Of a stretch of 64,000 nt of DNA, positions 59,124 to 64,000 are shown piece after piece (position 1 is the first letter of the stretch; each line of letters begins with the position of its first letter). The translations under genes were made by a program, and so were the position numbers. The notes beneath the pieces were generated by a model, which saw only the letters and a program-made list of their open reading frames with translations, had not been told where the DNA came from and ran no database searches. Origin of the DNA: Streptomyces sp. CG1 (GTDB taxonomy: Bacteria; Actinomycetota; Actinomycetes; Streptomycetales; Streptomycetaceae); assembly GCF_041080625.1 (NCBI RefSeq), contig NZ_CP163518.1, positions 7,185,501 through 7,249,500 on the forward strand. Direction: 5' to 3'.

Positions 59124-61361
59124 ATGGAACCGACCGAGAGCGTCGCCCCGGACTCACGGCTACGCCTGCGCCGCCGCGCGATCACCTGGCGCGGGACCCG
59201 GTGGACAGCGCGGGGCCGCGGCCGTACGGGCCGGGCCCGCGCGGCCGGACCGGGCACCGCCACCGACGCCCACCCGTCCATACCCCTGGCCATCGAGCCC
59301 GGCCCCGGCCTGACCGGCGCCGACTCCGAACGGCATCCGTCCTGGCCCGCCCTGCCCGCGGCCGTCGTGGCCGCCGCCGCGTTCGTCCTCGGTGCTGGCT
59401 TCTACCGCGGCTTCCGCGGCGACCACGCCCTCTTCCCTAGCGGCACCGTCGGCTGGTCGCTGGCCCTGCTCACCGGCGTCATCGTCGGCCACCTCGTGAT
59501 GCTGGGCCGCGCCCGCTGGTGGGGCGGCACCGGCTCCGGCGCCGCCCTCACCCTCGCCGTGCTGCTGCTGTACGGCTGGGTGCCCGCCGGCATGGTCAGC
59601 CTCACCGTCGTCGTCCTGGTCGGCATCGCCCGGCGCCACCGCTGGCGGCAAGGCGTGCTGCACGGCGCGGTGGACATCCTCGGCATCGGCGCCGGTGCCC
59701 TGCTGCTCGGCGCGTTCGGCCGCGTCCCGAGCGTCGAGACACCCTGGCGGCCGGACAGCTGGAGCATCGCCACCGCACCCGAGGTCGTCCTCGCCGCCGT
59801 CGCCTACCTCGCGGTCAGCCGCGGCCTGCAGTGGTACCTGTACGCCCCGCGTACCGGCAAGGTGCCCACCGTGGCCCGGACCGCCCTGGTCAGACACGGC
59901 CTGGTCGCCGTCGCGCTGCTCGGCATCGCACCGCTGCTGTGCGTCGTCGCCGAGGCCCAGCCGATCCTGCTCCCGCTGTTCGCCATCCCCCTCATCGCCC
60001 TCGACTCCACCCTGTGGATGGCCCGAGCGCGCGCCGAGGAGCAACTGCGCGACCCGCTGACCGGGCTGCCCAACCGGCAGTGGCTGCTGGAGCGGATCTG
60101 GACGGCCCTCGACGACGCCGAACGCATCGGCGCCCGCTCCGCCCTCATGCTGATCGACCTCGACCGGTTCCGCTCGGTGAACGACACCCTCGGTCATCTC
60201 GCCGGTGACAGGCTGCTGCTCCAGATCGCCGACCGGCTGCGGCTCGCCCTGCCGCGAGGAGCGGAGGCCGCGCGGCTCGGCGGCGACGAGTTCGCCGTGT
60301 TACTGCCCGTCGCCGACTCCACCACGTCGGCCACCCGGATCGCCCGCGGCCTCGTCGCCGCGCTCAGCTCCCCCCTGGACCTCGACGGCCTCACCCTCGT
60401 CCTGGAGGCCAGCGCCGGTGTCGCCGTCTTCCCCGACCACGCCCTGGACGCCGAAGGCATGCTGCGGCGGGCGGATGTGGCGATGTACCAGGCGAAGAGG
60501 GACCGTACGGGCGTGGAGGTGTACGAGTCCAAGCGGGACTCCAACACCCCGGACCGGCTCGGCCTGCTGGGCGATCTGCGCCGGGCGCTGGACGCGCACG
60601 AGGTGCAGCTGCACTACCAGCCCAAGGTCCGCTTCGACGGACAGGTCGAGGGCCTGGAGGCACTGGTCCGCTGGGTGCATCCGGAGCGAGGGAAGGTTCC
60701 GCCGGACGAGTTCATAGCGATCGCCGAGTCCTCCGGGCTGATGCCCCATCTGACGGAGTACGTCCTGGAGACCGCGCTCGGACAGGTCGCCAAGTGGCGA
60801 GCGCAGGGGCTGCGGGTGCCGGTGGCGGTGAATGTCTCGCCGCGTGATGTGCACACGCCCGGTTTCGCGGGATCGGTCGCGGCCCGGCTGGCCCGGCACG
60901 GGGTCCCCGCGGGTGCCCTGCAGCTGGAGATCACCGAGCATGTGCTGCTGGAGGACCCGCAGCGGGCCGCCGACACCCTGGCCGGGCTCACCGGGCACGG
61001 CGTGAAGATGTCCCTGGACGACTTCGGCACCGGGTACTCGTCCCTGGTGCATCTACGGCGGCTGCCGGTGAGCGAGCTGAAGATCGACCGCTCCTTCGTG
61101 GCGCGGCTGGCCGTGGACAACGAGGACGCGGAGATCGTGCGCTGCACGGTCGATCTGGCGCATTCGCTGGGGTTGCTGGTCGTCGCCGAGGGGGTGGAGG
61201 ACGACGAGACGTGGGAGCGGTTGCGGGACATGGGGTGTGACGCCGTGCAGGGGTGGCTGGTCGCTGCGGCGATGCCGCCCGAGGAGACGACGGCGTGGTT
61301 GCGCGCCCGTGGGTCCCGCGGGTGGCAGAGGCCGCGCGCCGCGTTGCCGGCCGCCGAGTAG
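59124..61361 (+). CDS. rmdB: membrane-anchored GGDEF-EAL c-di-GMP protein (RmdB-like)
   Basis: The 745-residue protein has about seven hydrophobic helices in the N-terminal 270 residues, then a GGDEF domain with GGDEF at 386-390 and an EAL domain with EALVRW at 512 and DDFGTGYSSL. The gene order ligA-rmdB-gatCA matches the RmdB locus of S. coelicolor (from memory), where the protein degrades c-di-GMP and affects development. A TTA codon at 60300 follows GGDEF directly. GAGAGGGACGGGA precedes ATG 59124. Confidence 0.9.
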   Translation: MEPTESVAPDSRLRLRRRAITWRGTRWTARGRGRTGRARAAGPGTATDAHPSIPLAIEPGPGLTGADSERHPSWPALPAAVVAAAAFVLGAGFYRGFRGDHALFPSGTVGWSLALLTGVIVGHLVMLGRARWWGGTGSGAALTLAVLLLYGWVPAGMVSLTVVVLVGIARRHRWRQGVLHGAVDILGIGAGALLLGAFGRVPSVETPWRPDSWSIATAPEVVLAAVAYLAVSRGLQWYLYAPRTGKVPTVARTALVRHGLVAVALLGIAPLLCVVAEAQPILLPLFAIPLIALDSTLWMARARAEEQLRDPLTGLPNRQWLLERIWTALDDAERIGARSALMLIDLDRFRSVNDTLGHLAGDRLLLQIADRLRLALPRGAEAARLGGDEFAVLLPVADSTTSATRIARGLVAALSSPLDLDGLTLVLEASAGVAVFPDHALDAEGMLRRADVAMYQAKRDRTGVEVYESKRDSNTPDRLGLLGDLRRALDAHEVQLHYQPKVRFDGQVEGLEALVRWVHPERGKVPPDEFIAIAESSGLMPHLTEYVLETALGQVAKWRAQGLRVPVAVNVSPRDVHTPGFAGSVAARLARHGVPAGALQLEITEHVLLEDPQRAADTLAGLTGHGVKMSLDDFGTGYSSLVHLRRLPVSELKIDRSFVARLAVDNEDAEIVRCTVDLAHSLGLLVVAEGVEDDETWERLRDMGCDAVQGWLVAAAMPPEETTAWLRARGSRGWQRPRAALPAAE

Positions 61362-61409
61362 TTCTCCCGCCCGCCCGTGCGGTCCCGCGCCCCCATAAGG
61401 CGTTCGCGG

Positions 61410-61585
61410 TCAGGCTCCCGTGAAGTGGGCGATCAGTAGCGCCAAGCGCTTCTCGTGGGCCTTTTCCGGCAGGCGGCCGCTTCTCATCAGCGTGGCCAGG
61501 CCGTGCAAGCCCGCCCAGAACGTCTCCGTCAGAAGGCCCGGGTCCCGGCCCTCGGCCGCGATCGGCTCTACGGCCACGAGCAGTC
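61410..61585 (-). pseudogene. C-terminal remnant of a TetR-family (WHG-type) regulator
   Basis: The minus-strand frame reads LTETFWAGLHGLATLMRSGR then LPEKAHEKRLALLIAHFTGA and stop, a WHG-type TetR C-terminal domain end. No N-terminal HTH is left; the coding bias stops where the divergent DUF4267 tail begins. Confidence 0.7.
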
Positions 61586-61783
61586 GGTCTGCTGGGCCTG
61601 GTCCTGCTGGCCTTCGCCGGAGCCTGAGCCGAGGCGCGGTTCATGCTCTGCGTCGCGCTCGTCCCGCTCGTCGACACGCTGATCGTCCTGCGCAACGGAG
61701 GCACGAAGGCGGTCACTTTCGGGATCCACTTCGCCACCGCGGTTGTTGTACTGATCAGTGCGGGTCTGCTGTTCGCCGTCTGA
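61586..61783 (+). pseudogene. C-terminal remnant of a DUF4267 membrane protein
   Basis: The plus-strand frame reads LLGLVLLAFAGA, an in-frame TGA at 61625, then RFMLCVALVPLVDTLIVLRN, GGTKAVTFGIHFATAVVVL and stop at 61783. This matches the tail of DUF4267 proteins. The first half is missing and a stop lies within. It adjoins the TetR tail head to head. Confidence 0.7.
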
Positions 61784-61811
61784 TCACCCGGTCACTCATC
61801 AGGGGCGTCCC

Positions 61812-62306
61812 ATGTCGATGTTCGTTCCGAAGTTCGAAGAGTCCGTGATCGTCCGTGCGGCCGAGGCCGAGGTCGTAGGCCGCGCGCCCACCACCGTCCG
61901 CCTGCTGGCCGACAGCAGCGCGACCGGCGGTGCCCTGTCCACCCAGCGCGTCACCCTCACCCAGGGCGCCGACGGCGCCAAGCCGCACTGGCACGACCAC
62001 TGCGCGGAGATGTTCTTCCTGCTCGACGGCGCCGCCGACATCCTCTCCGGCGAGGACGTCGTCACCGCCGGCCCCGGCGACCTCGTCGTCGTCCCGCCCG
62101 GCAAGCCGCACGCCTTCGCCGCCGTACCGGGAGCGGACGCGGATCTGCTCATCGTGATCACACCCGGTGTCGAGCGCTTCGAGTACTTCCGCCATCTGCG
62201 GCGCATCGCCCTCGGCGAGGCCACACCGGAAAGCCTCCTGGAGGTGCAGGAGCTGTACGACAACCACTTCCTCGAGAGCGCCGTGTGGGACGCCCGGCGC
62301 CACTGA
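61812..62306 (+). CDS. cupin-domain protein
   Basis: A 164-residue single-domain cupin. First metal motif [20 protein letters not shown]; second [17 protein letters not shown]. Two His clusters and Glu can bind a metal ion. The substrate is unknown. ATG 61812 follows AGGGG. Confidence 0.86.
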   Translation: MSMFVPKFEESVIVRAAEAEVVGRAPTTVRLLADSSATGGALSTQRVTLTQGADGAKPHWHDHCAEMFFLLDGAADILSGEDVVTAGPGDLVVVPPGKPHAFAAVPGADADLLIVITPGVERFEYFRHLRRIALGEATPESLLEVQELYDNHFLESAVWDARRH

Positions 62307-62433
62307 GGGCGGAGGCTTCGGCGAACCGCGGACGAGCGGGGGGAGCGGGGACCCGGTAAACCGTTTCACGGGCACCCGCCGCCGACCCATAGGATTGGGG
62401 CTAACCACACACACTCACCCAGAGGATCGCTGC

Positions 62434-62730
62434 ATGCCTGGCATCACGCGCGAGGAGGTCGCCCACCTCGCCCGGCTGGCGCGTCTGGAGCTGAAGCCCG
62501 AAGAACTCGACCACTTCGCGGGACAGCTGGACGACATCATCGGCGCGGTCGCCCGCGTCAGCGAGGTCGCCGACCAAGACGTACCGCCGACCTCGCACCC
62601 GCTCCCGCTGACGAACGTCATGCGGCCGGACGAGGTCCGTCCCTCGCTCACCCCCGAGCAGGCGCTGTCCGGCGCCCCGGCCCAGGAGCAGCAGCGTTTC
62701 AAGGTGCCGCAGATCCTGGGGGAGGAGTGA
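62434..62730 (+). CDS. gatC: aspartyl/glutamyl-tRNA amidotransferase subunit C
   Basis: A 98-residue subunit that stabilises the GatA-GatB complex. It shows [20 protein letters not shown] and the conserved [13 protein letters not shown] [16 protein letters not shown]. It is followed 5 bp later by gatA; GatCAB converts Glu-tRNA(Gln) to Gln-tRNA(Gln). Confidence 0.95.
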   Translation: MPGITREEVAHLARLARLELKPEELDHFAGQLDDIIGAVARVSEVADQDVPPTSHPLPLTNVMRPDEVRPSLTPEQALSGAPAQEQQRFKVPQILGEE

Positions 62731-62735
62731 CCGAC

Positions 62736-64000
62736 ATGACCGACAGCAACATCATCAAGCTCACGGCCGCGCAGATCGCCGAGAAGATCGCCTCCGGCGA
62801 GCTGACGGCCGTCGAGGTCACCGAGGCCCACCTCGCCCGCATCGAGGCCGTCGACGAGAAGGTGCACGCCTTCCTGTACGTCGACCGCGAAGGCGCCCTC
62901 GCCCAGGCCCGCGCCGTGGACGCGAAGCGGGAGCGAGGGGAGAAGCTCGGGCCGCTGGCCGGCGTTCCGCTCGCGCTCAAGGACATCTTCACCACCGAGG
63001 GCGTGCCCACGACCGTCGGCTCGAAGATCCTGGAAGGGTGGATCCCGCCGTATGACGCCACCCTCACCAAGAAGCTGAAGGCCGCCGACGTCGTCATCCT
63101 CGGCAAGACCAACATGGACGAGTTCGCCATGGGGTCCTCCACCGAGAACAGCGCGTACGGGCCGACCGGCAACCCCTGGGATCTCACCAAGATCCCCGGC
63201 GGATCGGGTGGCGGTTCCTCCGCCGCGCTCGCCTCCTTCGAGGCGCCGCTCGCCATCGGCACCGACACCGGCGGTTCCATCCGCCAGCCGGCCGCCGTCA
63301 CCGGCACGGTCGGCGTGAAGCCGACGTACGGCGCGGTGTCCCGCTTCGGCATGGTCGCCTTCTCGTCCTCCCTGGACCAGGGCGGTCCCTGCGCCCGTAC
63401 GGTCCTGGATGCCGCCCTGCTGCACGAGGTGATCGCCGGGCACGACCCGCTCGACTCCACCTCCGTCGACGCCCCGGTCCCGCCGGTGGTCGAGGCCGCG
63501 CGCAACGGCTCCGTGGCCGGCATGCGCGTCGGCGTGGTCAAGCAGTTCCGCGGCGAGGGCTACCAGGCCGGTGTCATCCAGCGCTTCGACGAGTCCGTCG
63601 CGCTGCTGAAGGAGCTGGGCGCCGAGATCGTCGAGCTGGACTGCCCGTCCTTCGATCTCGGTCTGTCGGCGTACTACCTGATCGCGCCCTCCGAGTGCTC
63701 CTCCAACCTCGCCCGCTTCGACGGCCTGCGCTACGGCCTGCGGACCGGCGACGACGGCGGCCACTCGGCCGAGGAGGTCACCTCCCTCACCCGCGAGGCC
63801 GGCTTCGGCCCCGAGGTGAAGCGCCGGATCATGCTCGGCACGTACGCGCTGTCGAGCGGCTACTACGACGCGTACTACGGTTCCGCGCAGAAGGTCCGCA
63901 CGCTCATCACGCGTGACTTCGAGAAGGCCTTCGAGCAGGTGGACGTCATCGTCTCGCCGACGACGCCCACCACCGCCTTCCCGATCGGCGAGCGCGCCGA
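62736..64000 (+). CDS. gatA: glutamyl-tRNA amidotransferase subunit A (3' end outside window)
   Basis: 421 codons are present; the frame is still open at the window end. The amidase triad is complete: K82 in ALKDIF, cis-Ser S157 in [10 protein letters not shown] and nucleophile S181 in [16 protein letters not shown] 62736 has GGGGGAGGAG 6-14 nt upstream. Confidence 0.96.
   Translation, partial: MTDSNIIKLTAAQIAEKIASGELTAVEVTEAHLARIEAVDEKVHAFLYVDREGALAQARAVDAKRERGEKLGPLAGVPLALKDIFTTEGVPTTVGSKILEGWIPPYDATLTKKLKAADVVILGKTNMDEFAMGSSTENSAYGPTGNPWDLTKIPGGSGGGSSAALASFEAPLAIGTDTGGSIRQPAAVTGTVGVKPTYGAVSRFGMVAFSSSLDQGGPCARTVLDAALLHEVIAGHDPLDSTSVDAPVPPVVEAARNGSVAGMRVGVVKQFRGEGYQAGVIQRFDESVALLKELGAEIVELDCPSFDLGLSAYYLIAPSECSSNLARFDGLRYGLRTGDDGGHSAEEVTSLTREAGFGPEVKRRIMLGTYALSSGYYDAYYGSAQKVRTLITRDFEKAFEQVDVIVSPTTPTTAFPIGERA

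Overview
The window is Streptomyces-type chromosomal DNA. Evidence: very high G+C with strong GC3 bias, GTG and TTG starts, GGAGG-type ribosome binding sites, rare TTA codons, and conserved actinobacterial genes (SseB-family proteins, acyl-CoA carboxylase epsilon subunit, an RmdB-like c-di-GMP protein beside ligA, gatC-gatA). The genus is inferred from gene content and order; no search was run.

Layout. (1) 1-7563: right-hand part of a biosynthetic cluster, probably an aromatic polyketide with a non-acetate starter. It holds a KAS III, an ACP, an FAD hydroxylase, a SnoaL-like protein, a sensor-less two-component pair, an acyl-CoA carboxylase beta/epsilon pair and an unexplained 56-residue peptide. 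(2) 7564-14191: an accessory segment that starts and ends near copies of one 17-bp repeat. It carries a DUF6507 protein, a large secreted polymorphic-toxin-like protein, a likely immunity protein, a decayed second immunity-type gene, a DUF6177 protein, and an antitoxin whose PIN toxin partner is broken. (3) 14192-21604: serine/glycine one-carbon metabolism (sdaA, glyA, gcvH, gcvT) behind a tandem glycine riboswitch, then a small ATPase and two tandem SseB-family genes. (4) 21864-28237: a five-gene oligopeptide ABC transporter. (5) 28338-37459: single genes and small operons (secreted M1 peptidase, TRIC-like channel, esterase, thioesterase, divergent regulators, lipoprotein, cysteine desulfurase).

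(6) 37460-38918: mnmA, preceded by a convincing TPP riboswitch aptamer on the opposite strand that faces no thiamine gene. (7) 39029-53003: a defence island between mnmA and the ligA neighbourhood. It has an AbiL-type (RloA/RloB-like) ATPase/TOPRIM pair and a type I restriction-modification system (hsdM, hsdS, hsdR, YgjP-like metallopeptidase). That system is split by a 3.4-kb insert encoding an XRE/PLD-like regulator, a NUDIX hydrolase, three small proteins and a Uma2-family protein. (8) 53141-64000: core genes (hydrolase, DUF427, LOG-family, SDR, methionine-synthase-like, ligA, rmdB-like, cupin, gatC, gatA running off the end). A deletion scar between rmdB and the cupin gene leaves the tails of a divergent TetR/DUF4267 pair.

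The points most worth following are the orphan TPP aptamer, the toxin/immunity locus with its caspase-like tip and decayed neighbours, the AbiL-like pair joined to a split type I system, the 56-residue peptide, and TTA codons in the M1 peptidase and rmdB genes that would tie them to bldA control.
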